Shown here: positions 15,728 to 25,780 of the stretch, piece by piece | How the letters are laid out: the number at the start of each line of letters is the position of its first letter | Position numbering within the stretch: position 1 is the first letter of the stretch | Assembly (NCBI GenBank): GCA_902788315.1 | Contig: CADAJS010000002.1 | Coordinates: forward strand, 1-64,000 | Direction of reading: 5' to 3' | DNA length: 64,000 nucleotides | Source: an uncultured Bacteroidales bacterium | Lineage (GTDB): Bacteria > Bacteroidota > Bacteroidia > Bacteroidales > Bacteroidaceae | Translations under genes and position numbers: made by a program | Notes under the pieces: model-generated | Told to the model about the DNA's origin: nothing | Database searches by the model: none | What the model saw: only the letters and a program-made list of their open reading frames with translations

Positions 15728-16972
15728 ATGAAGACAAAGGAGATACACATCAGCGACTATAACTACCCGCTGCCCGAGGAGCGGATAGCCCGTTTCCCCC
15801 TGCCGCAGCGTGACAGCAGCAAACTGCTGGTCTATCGCCACGGCGAGATCAGCGAAGACACCTTCCGCTCCCTGCCCAGCTACCTGCCAGAGGGTGCCTT
15901 GATGGTTTTCAATAACACCCGCGTGGTGCAGGCGCGCCTGCACTTCCACAAGTCCACAGGAGCCGCCATCGAGGTGTTCATCCTCGAGCCAGCCCTCCCC
16001 GCCGAGTATCAGGAGAACTTCGCCGCCCGCGGCTGCTGCGAGTGGTATTGCCTGGTGGGCAACCTGAAGAAGTGGAAGGAGGGAACCCTCCTGCGCACGC
16101 TCACCGTGGAGGGGCGCCAGGTGGAACTGCGTGCCACCCGCTGTGCCCAGTCTCAGGCCACCGCCTCGGGCGACGAGGCCGGGAGAGCAGGTGCTCATGC
16201 TACCAGCCAGCTCGTCCGCTTCGAGTGGGACGGCGGCTTCACCTTCTCCGAGCTGTTAGAGGCCGTCGGCGAACTGCCCATCCCGCCCTATCTGAACCGC
16301 AAGACCGAGGAGAGCGACAAGGTCACCTATCAGACCGTCTATAGCAAGATAGAGGGCAGCGTGGCTGCGCCCACTGCCGGCCTCCACTTCACGCCTGCCG
16401 TCCTCGAGGCGCTGGATGCCCACGGCATCGAACGCGAGGAACTCACGCTCCACGTCGGGGCCGGCACCTTCCGTCCCGTGAAGAGCAGCGAGATAGGCGG
16501 CCACGACATGCACACGGAGCACATCGCCGTCCACCGCCACACCCTCGAGGCCCTGCTGCGCCACGAGGGACAGGCCATCGCCGTGGGCACAACCTCGGTG
16601 CGCACCCTCGAGAGTCTCTACTACATGGGCCTGCTGGCCAGCCGCGGCAAGGAGGACCTCCACGTCCCCCAGTGGATGCCCTACGAGGACAGCGCCGAGC
16701 TCACCGTCTGCCAGGCCCTCCAGGCACTGCTCGACTATCTCGACCGCCACGGCGAGGACGTCCTCCACTCCTCCACCCAGATTATCATCGCGCCGGGCTA
16801 TCAGTTCCATATCGTTCGCATGATGGTCACCAACTTCCATCAACCGCAGAGCACCCTGCTGCTCCTCGTCAGCGCCTTCCTCAGCGGCGACTGGCGGTGC
16901 ATCTACGACTACGCCCTCTCCCACGACTTCCGCTTCCTCAGCTACGGCGACAGCTCGCTGCTCATCCCCTGA
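15728..16972 (+). CDS. queA: S-adenosylmethionine:tRNA ribosyltransferase-isomerase family
   Basis: A 414-residue QueA-family protein. QueA transfers the ribosyl part of S-adenosylmethionine to preQ1 in tRNA to make epoxyqueuosine. Visible landmarks: an N-terminal YPLPEERIARFPL, the central AAPTAGLHFTP block (about residues 215-225), LHVGAGTFRPV and the C-terminal NFHQPQSTLLLLVSAF. It is longer than classical QueA (about 340-350), with a loose insertion near residues 135-160; Bacteroidota commonly carry such a longer paralogue besides a standard QueA, so this may be the second family member rather than the main enzyme. The start ATG lies 17 bases after a -7 box. No other queuosine gene is nearby. 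Confidence 0.85.
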   Translation: MKTKEIHISDYNYPLPEERIARFPLPQRDSSKLLVYRHGEISEDTFRSLPSYLPEGALMVFNNTRVVQARLHFHKSTGAAIEVFILEPALPAEYQENFAARGCCEWYCLVGNLKKWKEGTLLRTLTVEGRQVELRATRCAQSQATASGDEAGRAGAHATSQLVRFEWDGGFTFSELLEAVGELPIPPYLNRKTEESDKVTYQTVYSKIEGSVAAPTAGLHFTPAVLEALDAHGIEREELTLHVGAGTFRPVKSSEIGGHDMHTEHIAVHRHTLEALLRHEGQAIAVGTTSVRTLESLYYMGLLASRGKEDLHVPQWMPYEDSAELTVCQALQALLDYLDRHGEDVLHSSTQIIIAPGYQFHIVRMMVTNFHQPQSTLLLLVSAFLSGDWRCIYDYALSHDFRFLSYGDSSLLIP

Positions 16973-17074
16973 GAGTGGTCGAAACATTGACGGCCGACGT
17001 TTGAAAAAAGACAAAAAACAGCCTCGCGCCTCATTTTCTGCCTCCCCGCCCATCCCGGAGAGGCAGATTTCGTA

Positions 17075-17082
17075 TAACTTTG
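17075..17082 (+). promoter_or_regulatory. -7 element before the GH18 gene
   Basis: TAACTTTG in the context CGTATAACTTTGTCCC; no convincing -33 box at the right distance. Confidence 0.5.
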
Positions 17083-17198
17083 TCCCACGAAAATCCACAT
17101 TTTGCCCTATGAGAAGCAATATCACGAATCGGCCAACAGACCGCTATGCACTAAACGAGACTTCTTTTTGTCATTCGCCTCGCCACTCCTCGGCTACG

Positions 17199-19076
17199 AT
17201 GGAACCCACCACAGCGAAATGCTGCGGCCGGAGACGCCGGACGGCCCTCCTGCTGCTCATCCTCCTGCTCTCCATGACGGCCACTGCCGCCCAGCATGTC
17301 GTGGTGGCCTACGTCACCTCATGGTCCTCCGGCCTGCCCGACCCCACGCGCATGACCCACATCAACTATGCCTTCGGCGGAGTGAACAGCGCCCGCACGG
17401 GCGTCTCCATCTCCAATGCCTCGCGCCTGCAACAGATTGTGGCCCTCAAGCGGCGCAACCCCGAGCTCAAGGTGCTCCTCTCCATCGGCGGATGGGGTGC
17501 CGGAGGCTTCACGCCGATGACCTCCGATGCCACCAAGCGCATGGCCTTCGCCCGCGACTGCCTGCGTGTCTGCCAGCAGTATGGGCTCGACGGCATCGAC
17601 CTCGACTGGGAATTCCCCGGCAACAACTCCAGCGGCGAGTCGTCGCCCGCCGGCGAGAAGCAGAACTACAGCCTCCTCTGCCGCGACCTGCGCCAGGTGC
17701 TGGGGGACGACTATCTGCTCACGATGGCCTCCAACTACACACCCGGGAACTACGACTTCCGGGGATGCATCCAGTACCTCGACTTCGTCAACGTCATGTG
17801 CTACAACATGGCCAGCCCGCCCAACCATCACGCCGCGCTCTACAAGGGAGGCGGACCCGTCAACAACGGATACTACTCGTGCCAGATGGCCATGAACGAC
17901 CACATCAATGCCGGCATCCCCCGCCAGAAACTCGTCATGGGAATGCCCCTCTACGGCCACGAATCGGGACGCGGAGAGCAGAGCTACCAGCGGGCCCGCG
18001 ACCTTCTGGCCACCGGTAACTACGTCGAGGACTGGGACGACCGCGGCAAGGTGCCCTGGATAAAGAAGAAGAGCGACGGCTCCTTCTACATGGACTTCGA
18101 AAACCAGCGTTCCATCGAATACAAGTGCCGCTACATCCTGGGGCAGAAGTTCCTGGGCGGCATGTACTGGGACTATCATTCCGATGACAATCAGGGCACC
18201 CTGCGCAACACCATCTACAAACTCCTGCTCCTGGGCGAGACGGACGATCCCGTGGTGCGCCTCGACGGCGAGCAGATGCTCCCCGACGGCTTCCGCCGCT
18301 ACAGCTGGGACGGCTCCCTCACGCAGGGCCAGACGCTGCGCATCGAGCTGGAGCAGAGCGACATCACGCTGCAGCCCGACGAAGACTTCTTCGCCACCGA
18401 GACCGACGGCAGCCTACGCTTCCTCCCCATCGACGGGCGCTATCGCATCCGGGCCGACCTCGACCTGCGCTTCCTGAGCGTCGAGGCACTCGATGCCGAC
18501 GGACAGCCCGCCACGTTGCAGACCGACGGCAGCGGCGCCATCTGGCTCATCGGCAGCCAGGGAGTGGGCAAGCCCACGTTCGAGACCGCCGGACGTGCCT
18601 GGGATGCCGAGGAGGGCCCCCTCTGCCTGGCACAGCCGCGAGCCGGAACCCACCAGATCACCCTGCGCGTAGGGCGCGAGCTCTCGCCCAGCGACGTCAA
18701 CTTCAAGTTTTTCCTCCAGCGTGGCTGGGGCAGCGAGTTCACGTCCGCCGGCTCCCATCGCATCTATCTCTCCAGCACGCTCTTTGCCCTGGGCACAGGC
18801 TCCAATGGGCACGACGACGGCAACATCTACCTGCGCTCCGGCCAGACGCTGCACGAGGGCGACGCCTATCGCTTCACCATCAGCTGCATCGCCGGCATCG
18901 GGCGCGTCATCCTCCGAGCCGAGGACGTCACCACCTCCGTGCTCCTGCCCCAGCCCGAGGCCCATCCGCTCCTCCACCCCTGGTACACGCTCGACGGCAT
19001 CCCCGTCTCAGCGCCCGTCAGGCCAGGGATATACATTAAGGATGGGAGGAAAGTGGCGAGGAGGCAAAAGCCTTGA
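17199..19076 (+). CDS. Secreted GH18 family chitinase-like protein
   Basis: A 625-residue secreted protein. Residues 1-31 are a signal peptide with an unusually basic head (KCCGRRRR) and a run of leucines. Residues about 34-350 form a GH18 barrel: SIGGWGAGG near residue 95 is the SxGG motif, and DGIDLDWE (131-138) is the complete catalytic DxxDxDxE with E138 the acid. Thus hydrolysis of beta-1,4-GlcNAc polymers (chitin or peptidoglycan-like/glycan substrates) is likely. The C-terminal 270 residues are beta-rich and may bind carbohydrate; the very end (TLDGIPVSAPVRPGIYIKDG) looks like a degenerate C-terminal secretion or surface-sorting tail. An upstream ATG at 17109 is possible but would precede the signal peptide by 30 polar residues. 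It converges with the ABC permease gene, 13 bases away. Confidence 0.88.
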   Translation: MEPTTAKCCGRRRRTALLLLILLLSMTATAAQHVVVAYVTSWSSGLPDPTRMTHINYAFGGVNSARTGVSISNASRLQQIVALKRRNPELKVLLSIGGWGAGGFTPMTSDATKRMAFARDCLRVCQQYGLDGIDLDWEFPGNNSSGESSPAGEKQNYSLLCRDLRQVLGDDYLLTMASNYTPGNYDFRGCIQYLDFVNVMCYNMASPPNHHAALYKGGGPVNNGYYSCQMAMNDHINAGIPRQKLVMGMPLYGHESGRGEQSYQRARDLLATGNYVEDWDDRGKVPWIKKKSDGSFYMDFENQRSIEYKCRYILGQKFLGGMYWDYHSDDNQGTLRNTIYKLLLLGETDDPVVRLDGEQMLPDGFRRYSWDGSLTQGQTLRIELEQSDITLQPDEDFFATETDGSLRFLPIDGRYRIRADLDLRFLSVEALDADGQPATLQTDGSGAIWLIGSQGVGKPTFETAGRAWDAEEGPLCLAQPRAGTHQITLRVGRELSPSDVNFKFFLQRGWGSEFTSAGSHRIYLSSTLFALGTGSNGHDDGNIYLRSGQTLHEGDAYRFTISCIAGIGRVILRAEDVTTSVLLPQPEAHPLLHPWYTLDGIPVSAPVRPGIYIKDGRKVARRQKP

Positions 19077-19089
19077 CCATCGAACACTG

Positions 19090-21420
19090 CTAAACACTGT
19101 GCACCGTCGCTGCCGGATTCTCCGTGGCGGCATGCCAGCATTGGATGAGGACGGTGGTGAGCACCACCAGGCTCACCAGCAAGAGGCTTAGGGGGAAGAG
19201 CCACCAGGGGACGGACGTGTGGAGTGCAAAGTTCTGCAACCATGCCTCGCTCATCCCGTATGCCAGCGGCACGGCAGGCACGGACATCAGCAAGAGCATC
19301 ACGGCATAGCGACGGGCGAGCAGGGACAGCACGCCCGCCACCGAGCTGCCCAGGACACGGCGTATGCCTATCTCGCGGCGGCGGTACTCCGTCTCGAACA
19401 TCGTCAGGCAGAAGACGCCGATGAGCGTGATGAAGATGCACACGGCCGCAAAGAGCAGCACCTGGCGGATATATCGGAACTCGCTCTCATAGGTCATCTG
19501 CAGGCAGTCATCGAGGAAACGGAAGTCCACCTCGTCGCCACCCGGGAACCGGCTCAGCACTTCGTGGGCCTGGCGGCGGGCCTCCAGCTTGTCCGTGCCG
19601 GCTGCTATGCGCACGAACATATAGTACAGGCGGTCGCTCCAGTCGGCATACTTGGGCCCCAGGATGGCAAAGGCCATAGGGCGCTGCCTGGCATCCTTGC
19701 GCAGGCTGGTGAACTGGATTCTGTCGCACACGCCCACCACCGGCTGCCCGTCGTCGCAGAGCGGTTCGCCCACATGGAGCCACTCGTTCTGTTCCATCAG
19801 CGCGCGGTTCACCACGAAGGCCCCTGTCTTCACATCCGCCTCCGTGAAGTCGCGCCCCTCGGTCACCTCGATGCCCATCGTCCGGAGGAACTTCCAGTCC
19901 ACCACCAGTACGTCCAGGTTGACGCGGTGGTCGCCATTATCGCGCCCCCACTGCATGAACTGATCTACGCTGCCCGGCACATGCTGACCGAAGGAGACGC
20001 TCTCGAAGCCCGGCAGTTTCTCCAGTTCAGTTCGGATGGCCTCCCTGCTCGTCTCGATGCCCGAGGCGAAGAAGACCTCGTCCTTCTGGAACCCATAGTC
20101 GGCGCTGAAGATATAGTGGCGCTGCAGGTACATCACTCCGACGTAGGCCGTCAGCACCAGGGCGATGCCGAACTGCACGGCCACAAGGACTGTCCTCAGG
20201 CGGCGCCCCTGGGGCGAGAGGCCGAAGTTGCCCTTCAGCACCAGAGCGGGCGGGAACGAGGTGGCATACCAGGCCGGATAAAGCGCCGAGAGGATGCCCA
20301 GCACCAGGGCCAGGACAAGCGTGACAGCCACCAGCCAGGGATGGGCCGAGAGCTCCACCCGGCCCGAGACGAGGTCGCCGGTGCCCGGCACGCGCAGGAA
20401 GAGCACCACCAGCAGCATGGCCAGGGCGAAGGCCACGAGGGAGAGCAGCATGTTCTCCCCCACCTGGACCAGCCGCAGGCGCCATACCGATTCGCCCAGC
20501 ACGCGCCGCGTATTGACCGAGCGGATGCGCATCGGGGCCAGGGCCAGGGTGAAGTTGACAAAGTTGAGCAGCGCCACGATAAGCACGAAGAGCGAGGCCC
20601 AGCGCAGCACGCTCACCAGGTTGCGGTTGCCGCGGTCGGACTCATTCACGCCCGAGAAGTACGTATCGGAGAGCGGCGTCAGACGAAACTGCAGGCCCAG
20701 CTGCCCGGCCAGGTCCTGCACCGTATCGGGAATCTCATACAGGTCGGCCAGGGCGCGCATCATGCCGTGCTCCACCTCGGCCCGGTTGGCGGGGTCGTCC
20801 AGCCGGATGTACTGGGGGTAGCTCCACTCCTGCCAGCTGTCCTCGTCCCCCTTGCCCAGGCAGCAATAGATGGCATTGGGGAGGAAGCAGTTCTCGGGCA
20901 GGTCGCGATAGACACCCAGCACCTGCTGCTCCTCCTGCCGAGCCTCGGGCAGCCGGATGGTGCGCCCGGCTGCATCGTCGGTGCCGAAGAACTTCCGGGC
21001 CTGGCTCTGGCTGATGAGCACGCCGGTCGGGGAATCCCCCCAGCGGCAGGTACCGCTGACGGTCTGCCCCCACAGGAAGTCCAGCCCCGCGCGGTCGATT
21101 GCGAAATACGGCTCATTGAAACTCTTGTCCCCCACCATCACCGTCATGCGGTTTGCGTGATAGAATGTCGCTTGCAGGTCCTCCACATGCGGAACCTGGC
21201 GGAAGACCTTCTCCAGCGGGCGGCACAGGTAGGTGTGCCACTCGCCGTCGCCGCCCGTCTGCTCCACGCGGAAGGTGCGCTGCCACTCCAGGAGACAGTG
21301 GTTGTACGTCTGATTATACCTCACCTGCGTCTGGAACAGGTAGAAGGCGGCCAGGGCCACGCTCAGGCCCAGCAGATGAAGCACGGAGGCCAGCCGATAG
21401 CGTCGGAAGAGGTACATCAT
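19090..21420 (-). CDS. ABC transporter permease, FtsX/MacB type (1)
   Basis: A 776-residue inner-membrane protein with the Bacteroidota double arrangement: an N-terminal transmembrane helix (about 12-32), a periplasmic MacB-like domain, a block of three to four helices near 285-410, a second periplasmic domain, and a C-terminal FtsX block of three helices (about 660-770) with the FtsX tract RRREIGIRRVLGSSV. The last gene of the operon. Its start overlaps the ATPase stop by 4 bases (ATGA), so translation is coupled. It probably assembles with the ATPase and the second permease into a tripartite MacB-like export system, with the membrane-fusion and TolC proteins encoded upstream. Substrate unknown. 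Confidence 0.88.
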   Translation of the reverse strand: MMYLFRRYRLASVLHLLGLSVALAAFYLFQTQVRYNQTYNHCLLEWQRTFRVEQTGGDGEWHTYLCRPLEKVFRQVPHVEDLQATFYHANRMTVMVGDKSFNEPYFAIDRAGLDFLWGQTVSGTCRWGDSPTGVLISQSQARKFFGTDDAAGRTIRLPEARQEEQQVLGVYRDLPENCFLPNAIYCCLGKGDEDSWQEWSYPQYIRLDDPANRAEVEHGMMRALADLYEIPDTVQDLAGQLGLQFRLTPLSDTYFSGVNESDRGNRNLVSVLRWASLFVLIVALLNFVNFTLALAPMRIRSVNTRRVLGESVWRLRLVQVGENMLLSLVAFALAMLLVVLFLRVPGTGDLVSGRVELSAHPWLVAVTLVLALVLGILSALYPAWYATSFPPALVLKGNFGLSPQGRRLRTVLVAVQFGIALVLTAYVGVMYLQRHYIFSADYGFQKDEVFFASGIETSREAIRTELEKLPGFESVSFGQHVPGSVDQFMQWGRDNGDHRVNLDVLVVDWKFLRTMGIEVTEGRDFTEADVKTGAFVVNRALMEQNEWLHVGEPLCDDGQPVVGVCDRIQFTSLRKDARQRPMAFAILGPKYADWSDRLYYMFVRIAAGTDKLEARRQAHEVLSRFPGGDEVDFRFLDDCLQMTYESEFRYIRQVLLFAAVCIFITLIGVFCLTMFETEYRRREIGIRRVLGSSVAGVLSLLARRYAVMLLLMSVPAVPLAYGMSEAWLQNFALHTSVPWWLFPLSLLLVSLVVLTTVLIQCWHAATENPAATVHSV

Positions 21421-22106
21421 AGCCTGTCCTCCAAGGATTCCACGATCTGGCCGTCGAAGAGGTTCACCGTGCGCTGAGCGTAGGCCGCGTCGCGCTGCGA
21501 GTGGGTGACCATCACGATGGTGGTGCCCTCGCGGTTCAGCTCGGAGAGCAGCTCCATCACCTCGATGCCGTTGCGCGAGTCGAGGTTGCCCGTGGGTTCG
21601 TCGGCCAGGATGAGCTGCGGCCGTCCGATGACAGCCCGCGCGATGGCCACGCGCTGCTGCTGTCCGCCCGAGAGCTGCTGGGGATAATGTTGGGCACGGT
21701 GTGAGATGCCCATGCGGCGCAGCATCTCGGTCACGCGCTGGCGCCGTTCGCGGGCCGGTACGCCCAGATAGCGCAGCGGCAGCTCCACGTTCTCCTCGAC
21801 GTTCAGCTCGTCGATGAGGTTGAACGACTGGAAGACGAAGCCGATGCGCCCACGGCGGATGCGCGTGCGCTGACGCTCCCTGAGGCTGCCCACCTCCTCG
21901 CCGGCCAGGCGGTAGCGTCCGTCGGTGGGGTTGTCCAGCAGGCCCAGGATGTTCAGCAGCGTACTCTTGCCACAGCCGCTCGGCCCCATGACGGCCACAA
22001 ACTCGCCGTCGGCCACGCTCATGCTCACTCCGTTCAGTGCCACGGTCTCCACCTCCTCGGTGCGAAACACCTTGTACAGATTCTCAATCTCGATCATAAC
22101 TTCCAT
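21417..22106 (-). CDS. ABC transporter ATPase, LolD/MacB type
   Basis: A 229-residue ATPase. Walker [10 protein letters not shown] (about residues 41-49), Q-loop FVFQSFNLI, signature [14 protein letters not shown], Walker [14 protein letters not shown] and H-loop VTHSQ are all intact. This form (DEPTGNLDS) is the LolD/MacB subfamily that drives mechanotransmission rather than ordinary import. It sits between two FtsX-type permeases; the downstream permease overlaps it by 4 bases. An alternative start three codons later is possible. A 19-base direct repeat fills the space upstream of its start codon. Confidence 0.93.
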   Translation of the reverse strand: MEVMIEIENLYKVFRTEEVETVALNGVSMSVADGEFVAVMGPSGCGKSTLLNILGLLDNPTDGRYRLAGEEVGSLRERQRTRIRRGRIGFVFQSFNLIDELNVEENVELPLRYLGVPARERRQRVTEMLRRMGISHRAQHYPQQLSGGQQQRVAIARAVIGRPQLILADEPTGNLDSRNGIEVMELLSELNREGTTIVMVTHSQRDAAYAQRTVNLFDGQIVESLEDRL

Positions 22107-22142
22107 TGGTATTTATTATAGTTATTGGTATTTATTATAGTT
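22105..22142 (-). repeat. 19-bp exact tandem repeat in translation leader
   Basis: Two exact adjacent copies of a 19-base AT-rich sequence (22105-22123, 22124-22142) occupy the gap between the upstream permease stop and the ATPase start codon. Confidence 0.8.
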
Positions 22143-24511
22143 TATTCTGTCTTTATGCTTTCGACGGGATTCGCCCAGGCGGCCCGCCATATCTGAATGC
22201 CCACCGAGAGGACGGCCGTCAGGAGCGAGCACAGGCAGGTGGCGACGAAGATCCAGGGCGAGAGCGCGATGCGATAGCTGAAGTCCTGGAGCCACTGGCT
22301 CATTACATAATGACTGAGGGGGACGGCCACCACGAACGACAGCAGCAGGGGCATGCATAAGATGCGGAGCATCAGCCACAGCACCTCGAGCGAGGAGCTG
22401 CCCAGAATCTTGCGGATGCCGACCTCCTTCCTGCGCTGCCGGATGAAGAAGAGCGACATGCCCACGAAGCCCATCACCGAGATGACGACGGCCACCAGCG
22501 AGAAGAGCGTGACGATGCGCAGTGTGTTCCGGTGCTCTTCGAACGACTGCCGGATGCTGTCCTCCAGGCCGTGGATGTAGTATTCCACGTAGGCCGCGGG
22601 GCAGCCCAGGTCCAGCAGCATCTGGGTGAAGGCCTCCTTTGCCTCGCGGCTGCCATTGGTCTTGACGAGGAAGTCCGGCTCATACAGGTCCTCCTCCATC
22701 TGTATGGCGAAGGGACGCACGGCCTCCAGGACGTTAATCTTGTGAAAGTCGGCAAGCACTCCGCAGAGCGGCGACTTCCGGTCACTGCTGAACACGATCT
22801 CGCGGTCGGAATCTTTCATGTCGAGCTGCCGCAGCGCCTCCTCGTTCAGATACCATCCGTCGCTGGCCGGGCCGTAGTCCGCGAGGATGTTCAGCCCGTA
22901 GAGCTGCATGGCCGTGCTGTCAAGCAAGGTCTGGTAGAGGAAGATGCTCTTCTCCTCGCGGTTTATCGTGGTCATGGAATTGTTGTTGTTGATGAAGGTG
23001 GTTCCCCGCTGGCATCCTATCTTCTCCACGAAAGGCATCTGCTCCAGCCGGCTGCGCACCGTCTGGCCCTCTATCTCCTCCGGATAGTGGACGAGGTAGA
23101 GATTCTCCGTGCGGAAGCCCATCGGGGCATGGATGATATGGCTGAGTTGCAGATAGATGGTGAGGGCTGCCGTGAGCATCACCACGATAATCACATTCTG
23201 CACGAAGACAAAGAAGCGGCCGAACCGCATCTTAGAGCGAAAGCGGAAAGAGCCCTTCACGATGTCGATGGGCTGATAGTGGGACAGATGCCAGCTGGGC
23301 AGAATACCCGAGACAGCGCCCAATAGCAGGATGAACGTCAGACAGAGGCAGACGGAGCCGACACGGATGTCGCCGGACAGGGCTATTTCGCCCTGGAACA
23401 GACGGGCTGCGTCCTGCTCGAAGACAAAGGCCAGTGCCAGCCCGATGGCAAACGAGAGAGCAACCATCAGCACCGACTCGGCAACCAGCTTCAGGGAGAT
23501 AGCGGCGGACGAACTGCCCAGCAGCCTACGTGTGGCCATCTCCTTGGCCCGGAAGGCGGTGTTGGCGACGGTCAGGTTGATGTAGTTCCCTACGGCAAAC
23601 AGCAAGATGGCCAGCACAGCCGAGAGCAGGATATGGAGTCGCCCCTTGTCGCCCTTTGTCAGTCCCAGGCCCTCGTTCTGCGGTGCGAAAAGCACCTCGC
23701 GCAGCGGTGTGAGGGTGACTTCGCCCAGCCCGGCCCTTTGCCATAGCGGACTGGACTTCTCCATGTGCTGCTGTATCAGGCTCCGGACAGGTTCCGTCTG
23801 GCTACGGTCCTTCAGCCTCAGCAGGATCTTGCAGGTGCCCGTGCTGCTGTATGCCATCATGTGGTAGGGCATCTCGTAGCCCATCACCTGCGCATAGCGC
23901 GCCATCGAGACGATGACCTGCGTCTCACGGGGGAAAACGGTGCGGTCGAGGTCCTCGACAATGCCCGTGATGTTATACACCAGCGTGCTGTCGTAGGGGT
24001 CGGGGCCTCCTTGCTTCACGTTTCGGCTTCCCACGATCTGCAAGCTCTCGCCGATGGGATTCCTGCCGGCAAAGAGCGTCCGGGCCAGATGCTCGGTGAT
24101 GACGCACCCGTCGGGCGAGGCAAGGGCGGTCGTCGGGTTGCCCTCCTTCAGCCGGAAGGCAAAGAAATCGAAGAACGTGGAGTCGGTGAGCATGATGATG
24201 TTGCTTATCTGCTCGTCCAGCACCCGATTGCCGCTCTTCACCTTGCCGCTCTGGCTGAACACGCGACACGTCTTCTCCACCTCGGGGCATAGCTCCTCTA
24301 TCTCGTGCGCCGTCTGCGGCCATGAGAAGAAGCTGTGGCTGTTGCCCAGCATATAGATGCGGTCGGCATCGGGATGCTGCGAGTCGATAGAGAACTGCCG
24401 CCATACATAGTCGCCCAACAGAATCACAAACATCAGCGAGACAGCCAAACCGAATATGCTGATAAAGGTATAGGCCCTGTTACGGGAGAGGAATTTCAGA
24501 TAAGACTTCAT
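22142..24511 (-). CDS. ABC transporter permease, FtsX/MacB type (2)
   Basis: A 789-residue paralogue of the permease downstream, with the same double-FtsX layout: an N-terminal helix (about 14-34), a periplasmic domain, helices near 285-420 (with AFRAKEMATRRLLGSSSA, the cytoplasmic FtsX loop), a second periplasmic domain, and a C-terminal three-helix block with RRKEVGIRKILGSSSLEV. The presence of two different permeases of this kind around one ATPase suggests a heterodimeric membrane part. The membrane-fusion gene ends 6 bases before its start. Exported substrate unknown. Confidence 0.87.
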   Translation of the reverse strand: MKSYLKFLSRNRAYTFISIFGLAVSLMFVILLGDYVWRQFSIDSQHPDADRIYMLGNSHSFFSWPQTAHEIEELCPEVEKTCRVFSQSGKVKSGNRVLDEQISNIIMLTDSTFFDFFAFRLKEGNPTTALASPDGCVITEHLARTLFAGRNPIGESLQIVGSRNVKQGGPDPYDSTLVYNITGIVEDLDRTVFPRETQVIVSMARYAQVMGYEMPYHMMAYSSTGTCKILLRLKDRSQTEPVRSLIQQHMEKSSPLWQRAGLGEVTLTPLREVLFAPQNEGLGLTKGDKGRLHILLSAVLAILLFAVGNYINLTVANTAFRAKEMATRRLLGSSSAAISLKLVAESVLMVALSFAIGLALAFVFEQDAARLFQGEIALSGDIRVGSVCLCLTFILLLGAVSGILPSWHLSHYQPIDIVKGSFRFRSKMRFGRFFVFVQNVIIVVMLTAALTIYLQLSHIIHAPMGFRTENLYLVHYPEEIEGQTVRSRLEQMPFVEKIGCQRGTTFINNNNSMTTINREEKSIFLYQTLLDSTAMQLYGLNILADYGPASDGWYLNEEALRQLDMKDSDREIVFSSDRKSPLCGVLADFHKINVLEAVRPFAIQMEEDLYEPDFLVKTNGSREAKEAFTQMLLDLGCPAAYVEYYIHGLEDSIRQSFEEHRNTLRIVTLFSLVAVVISVMGFVGMSLFFIRQRRKEVGIRKILGSSSLEVLWLMLRILCMPLLLSFVVAVPLSHYVMSQWLQDFSYRIALSPWIFVATCLCSLLTAVLSVGIQIWRAAWANPVESIKTE

Positions 24512-24517
24512 AACGCA

Positions 24518-25780
24518 TTATTTATCTATATTACTGAGTTTGAGAATCTCCTTGTCACGAAACGCCTCGTAGCCGCTGGTGATGACGCGCTCGCCCTCCT
24601 CCAGCCCCTCGAGCACTTCGTAGAACTGGGGATTCTGGCGCCCGATGCGGATGGGACGCCGGTGGGCCGTGCGGCCGTCACTGGAGAGGACGAAGATCCA
24701 GCCTCCGCCCGTGGTCTGGAAGAAGGTGCCGCGCGGGATGAGCACGGCCTGCTCGGGACGCCCCAGCTCGAGGTTCAGATAATACGTCTGGCCGGAACGC
24801 ATCTGACGCGGACGCTCGCCACAGAAGACAAAATCGGTGAGGAAACGCCCGTCGCGCACCTCGGGATAGACCTTGCGCAGACGCAGCGGATAGACATGGC
24901 CGTCGCGCTCGAAGCTGGCTGGCAGCCCCTGGCGCACGCGGTCGATGTAGTGCTCGTCCACCATGGCCTGCACCTTGAAGTCGCTCAGGTCGTTGATCTG
25001 CCCTATCTTCGTGCCCGGCGCCACACTCTGCCCCAGCTCCACATCGAGCAGGCCCAGCTCGCCGTCGATGGCGGAGCGCACTTCCAACTTCTGCTTCCTC
25101 TCCCTCACCAGCACCACGTTGCGGCGCATGGCTTCCAGGTTGTCTTCCATCTGTTCCATCTGCACCGAGCGATAGATGCTGTCCTGCCGCAGGCGCTGCG
25201 TGACCAGGCTGTGCTTGCGGCGCGAGAGGTCATAGTCCTCACGGCTCTGCTCCCAGGCCTCGCGGCTGATAAGATGTTCGGCATAGAGACGCTCGTTCTG
25301 CTCCCAGGCGCGGCGGCGGCGCTGGATGTCCATGTCCAGCTGGACACGCTCGGTCTCGTTCGAGAGGCGGTCTTGCTGCATGGCCACCTGGGTGTTGCGC
25401 AGGAGGTTCTGCTTCTCGGCCAGCTCGGCCTCGGCATTGAGTATCTGCAGGTCGAGGGCGCTGTTGGAGAGGCGCACGATGACATCGCCCCGCCGCACGG
25501 GACTGCCCTCCTCCACCACCCGCTCGGTGACGATACCGCCTTCCTCGGGCGCCACCTGCACCACCTGGATGGGCATCACCTGACCGCTGAGGCGGACGTA
25601 GTCCTTGAACTCGGCCCGACGTGCCGTGGCGACAGTGATCTGGCGCACGTCCACGCACAGCGTCTCGGCATGATTGCCCCAGAACATCCAGCCCACGAGC
25701 GAGGCCACCAGGAGGGCTGCTATAATATAAGGTACGTGCGCGCGACGCAGACCGCGCGGCTTCTCGATTACTCGGTCCAT
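24518..25780 (-). CDS. Membrane-fusion protein (HlyD/MacA type)
   Basis: A 420-residue periplasmic adaptor. One anchor helix (residues 15-35, IIAALLVASLVGWMFWG) is followed by a lipoyl/barrel-sandwich half (VRLSGQVMPIQVVQVAPEEGG), a long coiled-coil hairpin (about residues 100-210), the second lipoyl half (VRSAIDGELGLLDVELGQSV) and a C-terminal beta-barrel. It bridges the MacB-like permeases and TolC. The ATG at 25780 is chosen because the anchor begins right after it; a 42-residue upstream extension lies in the tolC coding sequence. It overlaps the tolC stop by 13 bases. Confidence 0.88.
   Translation of the reverse strand: MDRVIEKPRGLRRAHVPYIIAALLVASLVGWMFWGNHAETLCVDVRQITVATARRAEFKDYVRLSGQVMPIQVVQVAPEEGGIVTERVVEEGSPVRRGDVIVRLSNSALDLQILNAEAELAEKQNLLRNTQVAMQQDRLSNETERVQLDMDIQRRRRAWEQNERLYAEHLISREAWEQSREDYDLSRRKHSLVTQRLRQDSIYRSVQMEQMEDNLEAMRRNVVLVRERKQKLEVRSAIDGELGLLDVELGQSVAPGTKIGQINDLSDFKVQAMVDEHYIDRVRQGLPASFERDGHVYPLRLRKVYPEVRDGRFLTDFVFCGERPRQMRSGQTYYLNLELGRPEQAVLIPRGTFFQTTGGGWIFVLSSDGRTAHRRPIRIGRQNPQFYEVLEGLEEGERVITSGYEAFRDKEILKLSNIDK

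Noticed and set aside
19219..21477. 752-residue plus-strand open frame opposite the permease gene
   Set aside because: Complements the minus-strand permease; rich in H, Q, R and A, as antisense frames of this genome are; no start context or family match.
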